Of a DNA stretch of 20,122 nt, positions 1-6,382 are shown piece by piece. Positions within the stretch are counted from its first letter, which is position 1. Each line of letters starts with the position of its first letter. The notes under the pieces are model-generated. The model made no database searches. It had not been told where the DNA came from and worked only from the letters and a program-made list of their open reading frames with translations. The stretch comes from an uncultured Corynebacterium sp. Its GTDB lineage: Bacteria > Actinomycetota > Actinomycetes > Mycobacteriales > Mycobacteriaceae. A program made the position numbers and the translations under genes. The stretch lies in assembly GCA_915275065.1 (NCBI GenBank), contig CAJZGD010000009.1:1-20122 (forward strand), read 5' to 3'.

Positions 1-82
1 CCCCGCGCACGCGGGGAAAACGCGTGAACGCTTGTTCGATCCGTTCGTGAAGGGGGAACATCCCCGCGCACGCGGGGAAAAC
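1..82 (-). CRISPR. Leader-proximal end of a type I-E CRISPR array (two repeats, one spacer; runs off the left edge)
   Basis: A complete 29-nt repeat lies at 54-82 and the last 21 nt of the next unit at 1-21, with a 32-nt spacer at 22-53, giving the 61-bp period typical of type I-E. Read on the minus strand, the repeat starts GTTTT, then has the stem CCCCGC, loop GTGC and stem GCGGGG, and ends with ATGTTCCC. This is the canonical I-E orientation, and the last eight bases would be the crRNA 5' handle after Cas6e cutting. The cas2 gene and leader lie on the high-coordinate side, so the spacer shown is probably the most recently acquired. The array continues beyond base 1, so its size is unknown. 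Confidence 0.95.
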
Positions 83-195
83 CCTTATTGACGTGCGGTT
101 CCTCGTTCCTGAGGGTCATTTTACATTCGATTTTGTTTTTCTGCACCGTGGGGGTTCCATGGAATCCCCCTGCAGCTCCCTCCTTTCTGAGTGTT
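83..195 (-). promoter_or_regulatory. CRISPR leader between cas2 and the first repeat
   Basis: This 113-bp stretch between the cas2 stop and the leader-proximal repeat is where a I-E leader is expected. It would carry the array promoter and the integration signals. A weak -10-like TAAAAT reads on the minus strand at 123-118, about 36 bp before the first repeat; no convincing -35 is seen. An imperfect palindrome occupies 141-175 (listed separately). The short reading frames across it have no supporting features. Confidence 0.7.
141..175. repeat. Imperfect palindrome in the CRISPR leader
   Basis: CTGCA at 141-145 pairs with TGCAG at 171-175, GGGGG (150-154) with CCCCC (166-170), and TTCCA (155-159) with TGGAA (160-164). 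CCGT at 146-149 and T165 are unpaired. On the minus strand the hairpin is followed by an A-rich stretch, not a U-run, so it is a poor intrinsic terminator for the cas operon. A role in leader recognition during spacer integration, or as a protein-binding site, is inference. Confidence 0.55.
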
Positions 196-537
196 TTAGT
201 GCCCGAATCGTCGTTTACGGCCAGCTCGGGACCAGCCTGCTTTCGGCTTACGGCTGCGCTTTTTGGTGGGACGGTGGATGACTTTTAATCCTTCGCAGTC
301 AATGACTTCCCAGTTATGGTTGTGGACTCGGAAATCATAGCCTTGCTCTAGTTGGCGGCTGGTGAACGTCATGATTGCCCTACCAGATTTGCATTCCTCA
401 ACGACTAGTTCCCAGAGCTTATCGCGGATACGGGAGTTGACCTTGCCGACGAACGTTCCGGGGGCCACCTCGGTGAGCCACCTGGTGAGGTGGCCTCGGA
501 GCGATTCGGGGCATGCTGCGAGCACTATGGTAATCAT
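196..537 (-). CDS. cas2: CRISPR-associated endoribonuclease/integrase subunit Cas2, type I-E
   Basis: This 113-residue protein matches the Cas2e (CasB-class) subfamily in size and in its opening MITIVLAACPESLRGHLTRWL, followed by the FVGKVNSRIRDKLWELV segment. Cas2 forms a central dimer bridging two Cas1 dimers in the spacer-integration complex; in I-E its structural role matters more than any nuclease activity. The C-terminus is unusually basic (KKRSRKPKAGWSRAGRKRR, about residues 91-109) and could add DNA contacts. The start ATG overlaps the cas1 stop in ATGA (537-534), indicating translational coupling. It is the last gene of the cas operon, next to the leader. Confidence 0.95.
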   Translation of the reverse strand: MITIVLAACPESLRGHLTRWLTEVAPGTFVGKVNSRIRDKLWELVVEECKSGRAIMTFTSRQLEQGYDFRVHNHNWEVIDCEGLKVIHRPTKKRSRKPKAGWSRAGRKRRFGH

Positions 538-1508
538 GATGCATCGGTGGCGTAGTTATAGCCTCCGGGAACCGGATCATCTTCTGTTGGATCCCATAGT
601 GCAAGCAGTCCCTCTTCATACCAATTGTCATCATCGGCATCGGGGGTTTGTTGCAGCAGAATGGTTTTGATGTCTCGGACGATCCGATTACCTAGTTTTT
701 CCTGCTTGAATTTGTCACGGCATGCTCGGCGAACATAGCTTGGTAACTCATCTTGCGGAAAATCGTTGTCTCGCATAGCAGCTGCGGCTTCGAAAGCGAT
801 AGGGATTGTTATGTCGGCCTTGTATAGATCTGCAATGTCATAGACAAATGCGCGATCGTGGCCGCAGTGGAAAACCCCTAACCCTGGGGCGCATCCCAGT
901 GCAACAATAGCCGCATGGGTGAGACCATAGAGGCTTGTGTGAGCAGCTGATAATGCCATGTTGATGGGGTCGCCACCAGCGAAATCATCTATGTCGTACT
1001 GTCGCTTGTTCCAGATGACACCATACTTTTTCGACATTTGGGCATAGATGCGCTTGACTCGTGCCCCTTCCCGGCCACGCAATTGCTGCATGGTGAGTTT
1101 GGAGGTGTCTTCACCAGGCCACCGCATGCCATACATGGTGCGGGCGGCAATCATCCGCATTTGTTGATTGCTGACGATTTTTGCCTGTGCCTCAAGGAGT
1201 TTCGTGCCTCGGCCGATGGGGCGGCCATGCGCATAATAGCGGACGCCTTCCTCACCAACCCAGATCACGCACATTCCAGAATCGGCGACCACACACATGG
1301 CTTGGTGCGTGATTTTTGTTCCCGGACCAAGCATGAGTACCGATAGTGTTGCACTAGGTATGTGCAACACTCCGTCCGCATTGGTGGCGGTGAGCGCCGA
1401 CGAATCTTTCTCAATGATGCAGTGCTCAAGGTAAAGAAACGAGATCCGATCCGATGCCCGAACTAGGCTGCCGGGCGAGGTGGGACGCATTCCTGGAATA
1501 GATTTCAT
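534..1508 (-). CDS. cas1: CRISPR-associated integrase Cas1, type I-E
   Basis: Cas1 is the metal-dependent integrase that inserts protospacers at the leader-proximal repeat together with Cas2. The 324-residue length is usual for Cas1e. The metal-binding triad is visible: E147 in LRGREGARVK, H214 in GVFHCGHD, and D224 (with D227) in FVYDIADLYK. The N-terminal beta domain occupies roughly residues 15-90 and the helical catalytic domain about 100-290. After that comes an acidic tail of about 35 residues (PDADDDNWYEEG...), a position that is variable in the family. The gene starts 5 bp after the cas6e stop and overlaps cas2 by 4 bp, so it belongs to the same transcript as Cascade. Confidence 0.97.
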   Translation of the reverse strand: MKSIPGMRPTSPGSLVRASDRISFLYLEHCIIEKDSSALTATNADGVLHIPSATLSVLMLGPGTKITHQAMCVVADSGMCVIWVGEEGVRYYAHGRPIGRGTKLLEAQAKIVSNQQMRMIAARTMYGMRWPGEDTSKLTMQQLRGREGARVKRIYAQMSKKYGVIWNKRQYDIDDFAGGDPINMALSAAHTSLYGLTHAAIVALGCAPGLGVFHCGHDRAFVYDIADLYKADITIPIAFEAAAAMRDNDFPQDELPSYVRRACRDKFKQEKLGNRIVRDIKTILLQQTPDADDDNWYEEGLLALWDPTEDDPVPGGYNYATDAS

Positions 1509-1513
1509 GGCAG

Positions 1514-2173
1514 TTATCCACGATATGGGGCCAGCGTGAGCAAGCCCAGTCCGTACGCTTTGCCCTTGCCGACACCCTTGGTGAGAGCGTCGTAAAGCAA
1601 AGTTGGGTCAGTAACCGTGAGTACACCATCAAACTGGCATTTCAACAGGGATACGCCGCTGCTGTTTTCGTGTTTGAAGCTGTACTGCTGCGACTTGGTG
1701 ACCATAAACGTGGGCTGGGTGTCATCCCCGGCGGAAAACCCCAGGCGCGGCGCTCGATCAAGCAACCACCGAATCTGCTGGTCTTCCTTGACTAGCGGGA
1801 TTCGCTGCTGCTTATTTTTCTCGTTTCGGCGCGACAATACCGGATTGGCGGTGAGCCGGAACTGGTATTGTTGCCCCGTCATGAGCCGGTCGAGAAGCAG
1901 CGTGTAGTCACGGGTCTCCCACGTGGGATGCCCAGAGTTTGGCCAGCCAGCCTGCTCCGCAATGGGTTCGAAGGAGGGTTTTCGGTCGCTGACCACCCAC
2001 AATGTCACCTTGTCGCCGATGCGTTCCAGCCGCCATAATGTTCGGGGGTTGCCGTCACTATCGTGGGGTGGGAACGACGATTCGATAGCCGCGTGCATTG
2101 TTTGTGGTGCAGAGAGGAATTTTGCGGTTCCCCGCCGGCGTGGATTGAGCGGCATACGACTTAAATAGTGCAT
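1514..2173 (-). CDS. cas6e: CRISPR pre-crRNA endoribonuclease Cas6e (Cse3/CasE)
   Basis: Cas6e binds the repeat hairpin, cuts at the 3' base of the stem and stays bound to the crRNA 3' end as a Cascade subunit. The 219-residue protein shows the expected ferredoxin-like repeats. A histidine at position 27 (APQTMHAAIESSF) sits where the family's catalytic histidine lies. The glycine-rich loop near the C-terminus (residues 199-210, KGVGKGKAYGLG) is diagnostic. The predicted substrate is the CCCCGC-GTGC-GCGGGG hairpin in the array at the left edge of the window. The start overlaps the cas5e stop by one base (TGATG at 2175-2171). Confidence 0.95.
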   Translation of the reverse strand: MHYLSRMPLNPRRRGTAKFLSAPQTMHAAIESSFPPHDSDGNPRTLWRLERIGDKVTLWVVSDRKPSFEPIAEQAGWPNSGHPTWETRDYTLLLDRLMTGQQYQFRLTANPVLSRRNEKNKQQRIPLVKEDQQIRWLLDRAPRLGFSAGDDTQPTFMVTKSQQYSFKHENSSGVSLLKCQFDGVLTVTDPTLLYDALTKGVGKGKAYGLGLLTLAPYRG

Positions 2174-2883
2174 CAGGAGTCACCTCCAATCAGGGCAAAG
2201 GGGTCATGGTTATTATGGTCATCGTTTCCTACACCATCTGGGTTATCAATCCAGGTGAATCGGTGCCGGACCGGACGGAGTTCATGCTGCCGGGCTCGTT
2301 GGGTAAACCGTACCGGTAGGTCCCGAATAAACTCGTCCGGGGTTTCGCTAGCCGGACAATCTTGCGAAATCGCCAGTTGGAGTTTTTTCGGCTGCCGCCG
2401 GCGATACCAGTTGGATGCCAACCATGGGTGGCTATCTAACGCCTCGTCAAGCGTCTGGTCGGCGAGCCCAATGACTAGCTTGCTTGCCGGGGGACAGGAG
2501 CGACGCCCTAAAAATAGTGGGTATTTCGGTGTGGCAATATTCTCGGACAACCCGGTTAGGAAATCCTTCTCGCCCTCGATGGCAACCAGGAATCGGGCGT
2601 CTGCAAGGTAATACCGCCAGGTCAAAGCCTTGGCTTTGCCCGTACGCCAGTCCTTCTCGGTCTGGAAATCCTCCAAGATCTGGCCAGCTTGGTCGATGCG
2701 TACTCCCACCGTGAGTCCTGCCAGATCGGCCAGGTCCGCCGAGCGGGAACGTCCCTGGGCTGCGGCAAGTAACCCAATGATGCCGCTCTTTGTCGGTTCC
2801 CGCCGGGTATCCCGGTAGTTAAACCGAGAGGAAGCACCCCAGGCCTGCAAGGGGGCCGAAAAATTCAACAATAATACCGTCAT
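2173..2883 (-). CDS. cas5e: Cascade subunit Cas5e (CasD)
   Basis: Cas5e caps the 5' handle of the crRNA in the type I-E Cascade complex. The N-terminal signature is clear: LLLNFSAPLQAWG (residues 4-16), then SRFNYRDTRREPTKSGIIGLLAAA, as in Cas5 proteins generally. The 236-residue length is normal for the family. A glycine- and acid-rich C-terminal tail (NPDGVGNDDHNNHDPFALIGG) looks flexible. The start lies 3 bp past the cas7e stop and the end overlaps cas6e by one base, so the three backbone genes are translationally linked. Confidence 0.95.
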   Translation of the reverse strand: MTVLLLNFSAPLQAWGASSRFNYRDTRREPTKSGIIGLLAAAQGRSRSADLADLAGLTVGVRIDQAGQILEDFQTEKDWRTGKAKALTWRYYLADARFLVAIEGEKDFLTGLSENIATPKYPLFLGRRSCPPASKLVIGLADQTLDEALDSHPWLASNWYRRRQPKKLQLAISQDCPASETPDEFIRDLPVRFTQRARQHELRPVRHRFTWIDNPDGVGNDDHNNHDPFALIGGDS

Positions 2884-2886
2884 GGC

Positions 2887-4029
2887 TTAAACATCTTCGC
2901 TATCGGTGGCCCCGGTGTCGGAGCCTGCGGCAGCTTCGGCGAACGCAACAAGCTCATCCAGTGTTGCCTTCTCGCCGAAATCATCCAGGTTTGTGGCTTT
3001 CACCGCAGAACCAGTGGCCAGGTAGCGGGTATTCGGCTGTGACCCATAAGCAGCATCGGCGTTCGCCGCGTATTCGGCCAATCGTTTGACGGCTTCGGTC
3101 ATGCGACCCGATTGTGCGGTGATTGCATCTTCGAACGCATCAACGAATGAAACCGGTTGGTCGTCACGGATCGACACGGCGAAAAACTCCGGCCGGGTAC
3201 GGTTCGCAAATGTGTTCTGCTTACCGGTAGGCATGGAGACTGCGAACGCCCGGGTAAAAGCAGCCAAAGCCTTGGCCGCAGCCTCTGCCGAACCCAGGTT
3301 TGCGATTAGCGCCGGCACGTTGATGGTGGCATACCGGTAATACGTTGACGAATTGAATTCCAGGGTTCCGATCATGCCGGCCCCAGCATTATCCTCCGGG
3401 GCATTATCATCAACGGCGGTGAAATAGTCGAACTCGGCATCCAGCGGGTGCACACTGATGGCGTGCGCAACCTGGCAGCAGGCGTCAGCGTTCAGATCCG
3501 GGGCGTCGGCGATCATGCGGCCAAACAGGGCCACATCGTATGCGTGATCGTCGGTGAATGCTTGTTTGACCAGCTTCTTGTCGAATTTCCCATCATTATT
3601 GGCATAGGCATCAATGGCCAGGGCAGCGAGGGCCTCAATTTGGCTGCGGCCCAAAAACACCAGGTATTCCGTCAATGGTTTTGCCGGTGCCATATCGCCG
3701 TCCTTGGATTTTTTCGGTTTTGCCATTTTCAGCCCGGCAGCCTTGAGCACTTCCACGGCCATGGTTTCTGCCTCGGCTGCATACTCCGGGTCCTGTTCGA
3801 CGATTGATGCGGCGATGCGCTCGACCGCGCGGAGCGTGCGTTCACCTAGTTCGGCAGGGTCGACCAGCTCCTCAAATTCCCGGCGGATGGCGCGTTTCCA
3901 CGATTGGGATGACACACGGGCACGGCGGGTTCCCCCGAAGACCGTGGATTTGGGGGAACCGGAATCGTCACGGTTGAGGTTGGCGGGGCCAGTGGATTGC
4001 AGCGCATGAAAATCGATGTAGTAGGACAT
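2887..4029 (-). CDS. cas7e: Cascade backbone subunit Cas7e (Cse4/CasC)
   Basis: Cas7e is the six-copy backbone of type I-E Cascade that wraps the crRNA spacer. The 380-residue protein carries the family signature GGTRRARVSSQSWKRAIRR (residues 32-50) and the later segments STYYRYATINVPALIANL (about 228-245) and FAVSMPTGKQNTFANRTRPE (262-281). The insert around residues 100-118 (KMAKPKKSKDGDMAPAKP) is charged and low-complexity, probably a surface loop. A clear Shine-Dalgarno AAGGAG lies 8 bp before the ATG, the best ribosome site in the operon, which fits the need for excess Cas7e. It follows cse2 by 12 bp. Confidence 0.97.
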   Translation of the reverse strand: MSYYIDFHALQSTGPANLNRDDSGSPKSTVFGGTRRARVSSQSWKRAIRREFEELVDPAELGERTLRAVERIAASIVEQDPEYAAEAETMAVEVLKAAGLKMAKPKKSKDGDMAPAKPLTEYLVFLGRSQIEALAALAIDAYANNDGKFDKKLVKQAFTDDHAYDVALFGRMIADAPDLNADACCQVAHAISVHPLDAEFDYFTAVDDNAPEDNAGAGMIGTLEFNSSTYYRYATINVPALIANLGSAEAAAKALAAFTRAFAVSMPTGKQNTFANRTRPEFFAVSIRDDQPVSFVDAFEDAITAQSGRMTEAVKRLAEYAANADAAYGSQPNTRYLATGSAVKATNLDDFGEKATLDELVAFAEAAAGSDTGATDSEDV

Positions 4030-4041
4030 GAGTGAGACTCC

Positions 4042-4659
4042 TTATTTTTGAGAGGTTACGGGGATGGGGGATTGGTACAGTTGGCGAGCCCAGTTAAGCT
4101 GTACCGCTTTACGACGCCCAGGGTCCTGGAAGTAATACAGGTCTTTAGCGAGTGCGCCATAGTCCAAAGTGATACTGTCCTGGGTGCGGAACAGCTTAAT
4201 GAGGGAACGCAGATGATGCGCCACACCCTCTATTGTTTGGCTTTGCACCATGGCGGTAAACCGTCGGTACAGGGAACTATCAAACAGTTCGGTGCCTGTC
4301 GCGGTGGCAAATTCCCGCACCGCGGTGCCAAGAGTTCGCGGCCGCGAACCCTTCTCCGTTTTCACATGGACACCATGCCGTTTTGATTGCTGGTGCACGG
4401 CATACAGCGTGAGCGTGAGAAACGCCGCTTGTTCACCCCGGGTGGGGTTTTGTTCCTTCATATCAATGAGGGATTCCGGGAATGACTCGTCGTAAAGCAC
4501 ATCCCAGGTTTCCGGTGAATCACCAATGCTGCGATTGGCAACGTGGCGGAGTGTGGCGAGACGCTCCTTCGCCCACGATGAATTATCCTTATATCCGTCT
4601 TGCAGCTTTCCCACGGTGTGGTAAATGTATGCTGCAAGATCATTACTTTTCGATGACAT
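4042..4659 (-). CDS. cse2: Cascade small subunit Cse2 (CasB)
   Basis: Cse2 is the small, mostly helical subunit; two copies form the belly of Cascade and stabilise the R-loop on the non-target strand. The protein has 205 residues, within the family range. It has the typical opening LAAYIYHTVGKLQ, a middle TRGEQAAFLTLTLYAVHQQS and a late segment RRFTAMVQSQTIEGVAHHLR that carries basic residues likely to contact DNA. Cse2 families diverge fast, so assignment rests on both these segments and the invariant position between cse1 and cas7e. The ATG overlaps the cse1 stop by one base (TAATG at 4661-4657). Confidence 0.92.
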   Translation of the reverse strand: MSSKSNDLAAYIYHTVGKLQDGYKDNSSWAKERLATLRHVANRSIGDSPETWDVLYDESFPESLIDMKEQNPTRGEQAAFLTLTLYAVHQQSKRHGVHVKTEKGSRPRTLGTAVREFATATGTELFDSSLYRRFTAMVQSQTIEGVAHHLRSLIKLFRTQDSITLDYGALAKDLYYFQDPGRRKAVQLNWARQLYQSPIPVTSQK

Positions 4660-6320
4660 TACTCTCCTTCACTAGTCGGTGATTGAGCCTGGGGAAGTGC
4701 CTTATAGATGCGGCCACGGAACCATACTTCCACCTGGCCAATGCTGTAGATGGTTTCGCTCCCATTCGGATTGCTGATCTTCCGGCCGGTCCAGGCGGCA
4801 GGTGACGCCTCGTGCGCAATGCGTCGCCCCTCCGTGAGCATGGTGTCGCGCAACCAATCGGTCCACTCCTGCAGCTGCTGTTGGGCATCAGCCTGGGAGA
4901 TGGACAACTTGCTCAACCATTCACGGAACCGCTGGTCGATCAGGGCATAGGCGGCTGCCCGGGCTTTGTTTGCGGCAGCGTCGGGGGATTCCTTGCTGTT
5001 GACTTCGCAGCGGCGTACATCGGCGGCAAATTTTCCCAGCTCCTTCGCTGCCGTTATTGCGTGCTCCACAGCACGTTCGGCAATATCTCGCAGTTCCTCG
5101 CCTTCATCAATGATTGCTAACAGGCCGGGGAACGTGAGGCTGTCGTGGGCGACGGTGCTATAGACCGCGCTTTGTGCCCCATAAATCATGGAGGTGACAT
5201 CCACCGTGATTCGAAAATCCTTAGGCAGCGGATTGCCAATGCGTTCGGCCAATTGCATGATGGTGTGCGGCGGCATGGCACTGGGAAGCTTATCCTTACT
5301 GTTGCGCTGCTCAATCGTCACGTAGCCACCGGTTTGTCCCTGGGGGAGGAGCGAACTCAGGCCACGCCACAGTGCCTCACCTGGGTTGAGCGTTTTTGGC
5401 ATATAGATATGCCGTTTCGCTTTCTTCGACTGTGGATCGGAATAACGCCAGGGGGTCATGGTCTCGTTATCGTACTGCGAGAGATAATCTACCGGATCCC
5501 CATTACACACCAGCACCTTATCAATGGCCGAACCATTGTTATGCAGGAGAATCCGCCGCTGCGGCCACGTGCACAACCCAATCTGCCCATTCACGTGGGC
5601 GTTCTTGCGGGCGGCTGACGTGAGTGGCGCCTCCTCCCAGATGGGGAGATCGCTGTCTGGCTCACATTCAAAAAACTGTGGGGAAACATAATTGAGCAAC
5701 AAGGTTTCCTTGAGATTTTTCCCCTTGATGACCGTGCAGCCCAACCATCCCAGCCAGCCGATTCCAATAGGATACCCCTTGCCGCCCTTGACTCGACTAT
5801 CGCCCACGGCCCCGGATTTAATGCCGGAATAATCAAAATTCTGGGTGTGGATTAACCACTGGGCAGCCTTGGCGTACGACAACTCCGTATTGGGATCGGA
5901 TTGCACAAACAAGGCGTCTTCCTTGGGGCTATCCGCAATGATCTGCCCTAGGCCATTCCACACACCCTTGGCATTACGCAGGCCCGGGGTTTGCAGGAAT
6001 GGTTTTTCGGTATCTAGCAGGTCAAATCGGTCAGAAACGGAGTCAAGATAGTCGGTGATTGCATCCATTGGGAGGGTGTCATCCTCCCATAATTCTGCCC
6101 AATAATCTGAATCTTCTGCCATATCCTCATCAATACTGCGGCGGAGAATCGCCAACAGGGTGCGGAAAATTGCCACATTCACGGTGGGTAGGTCACAGGC
6201 GAGCGCTTGAATGTCATGTGCGTCGGCAAAAACATCCTCGATGCCAACCTCGGCAACCGAACCATCGGCGTAGATAACCGGTATCCACGGTTCGGTGAGC
6301 AGGTTGAAACTATCTGCCAT
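4659..6320 (-). CDS. cse1: Cascade large subunit Cse1 (Cas8e/CasA)
   Basis: Cse1 recognises the PAM, starts R-loop formation and recruits Cas3. The 553-residue protein begins with SFNLLTEPWIPVIYADG, the family's usual start. It contains the conserved core FDYSGIKSGAVGDSRVKGG followed by KGYPIGIGWLGWLG (residues 162-194), near the L1 loop region that contacts DNA. The C-terminal part (about 400-530) is helical, matching the four-helix bundle. A strong Shine-Dalgarno AAAGGAG sits 6-7 bp before the ATG. It is preceded by a 62-bp gap with its own promoter, so it probably heads a Cascade-adaptation transcript partly independent of cas3. Confidence 0.96.
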   Translation of the reverse strand: MADSFNLLTEPWIPVIYADGSVAEVGIEDVFADAHDIQALACDLPTVNVAIFRTLLAILRRSIDEDMAEDSDYWAELWEDDTLPMDAITDYLDSVSDRFDLLDTEKPFLQTPGLRNAKGVWNGLGQIIADSPKEDALFVQSDPNTELSYAKAAQWLIHTQNFDYSGIKSGAVGDSRVKGGKGYPIGIGWLGWLGCTVIKGKNLKETLLLNYVSPQFFECEPDSDLPIWEEAPLTSAARKNAHVNGQIGLCTWPQRRILLHNNGSAIDKVLVCNGDPVDYLSQYDNETMTPWRYSDPQSKKAKRHIYMPKTLNPGEALWRGLSSLLPQGQTGGYVTIEQRNSKDKLPSAMPPHTIMQLAERIGNPLPKDFRITVDVTSMIYGAQSAVYSTVAHDSLTFPGLLAIIDEGEELRDIAERAVEHAITAAKELGKFAADVRRCEVNSKESPDAAANKARAAAYALIDQRFREWLSKLSISQADAQQQLQEWTDWLRDTMLTEGRRIAHEASPAAWTGRKISNPNGSETIYSIGQVEVWFRGRIYKALPQAQSPTSEGE

Positions 6321-6331
6321 AATTCACTCCT

Positions 6332-6351
6332 TTGAAAAATGATGATTTCAA
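6332..6351. promoter_or_regulatory. Inverted repeat TTGAAA-N8-TTTCAA between the internal promoter and cse1
   Basis: Perfect 6-bp arms (6332-6337 and 6346-6351) are separated by 8 bp. On the minus strand the element lies from the edge of the predicted -10 box through the expected transcription start to just before the ribosome site. That is a classic place for a repressor operator. The binding protein is unknown. Confidence 0.45.
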
Positions 6352-6378
6352 TTTAAAAAAACATCGTAGAAATGTCAA
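6350..6378 (-). promoter_or_regulatory. Internal promoter for cse1 and downstream cas genes
   Basis: On the minus strand TTGACA (6378-6373) is followed after 17 bp by TAAATT (6355-6350): a perfect -35 with ideal spacing and a 4-of-6 -10 box. Transcription would start near 6343, about 23 bases before the cse1 ATG. The position between cas3 and cse1 mirrors the known casA promoter of the E. coli I-E locus. Confidence 0.7.
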
Positions 6379-6382
6379 TGGA

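Noticed and set aside
141..175. Intrinsic terminator of the cas operon
   Set aside because: On the minus strand the stem is followed by A-rich rather than U-rich sequence, and the stem has an internal loop and a bulge.
93..288. Small plus-strand frames over the CRISPR leader and the end of cas2
   Set aside because: They overlap the leader palindrome and the real cas2 frame, with no coding signature.
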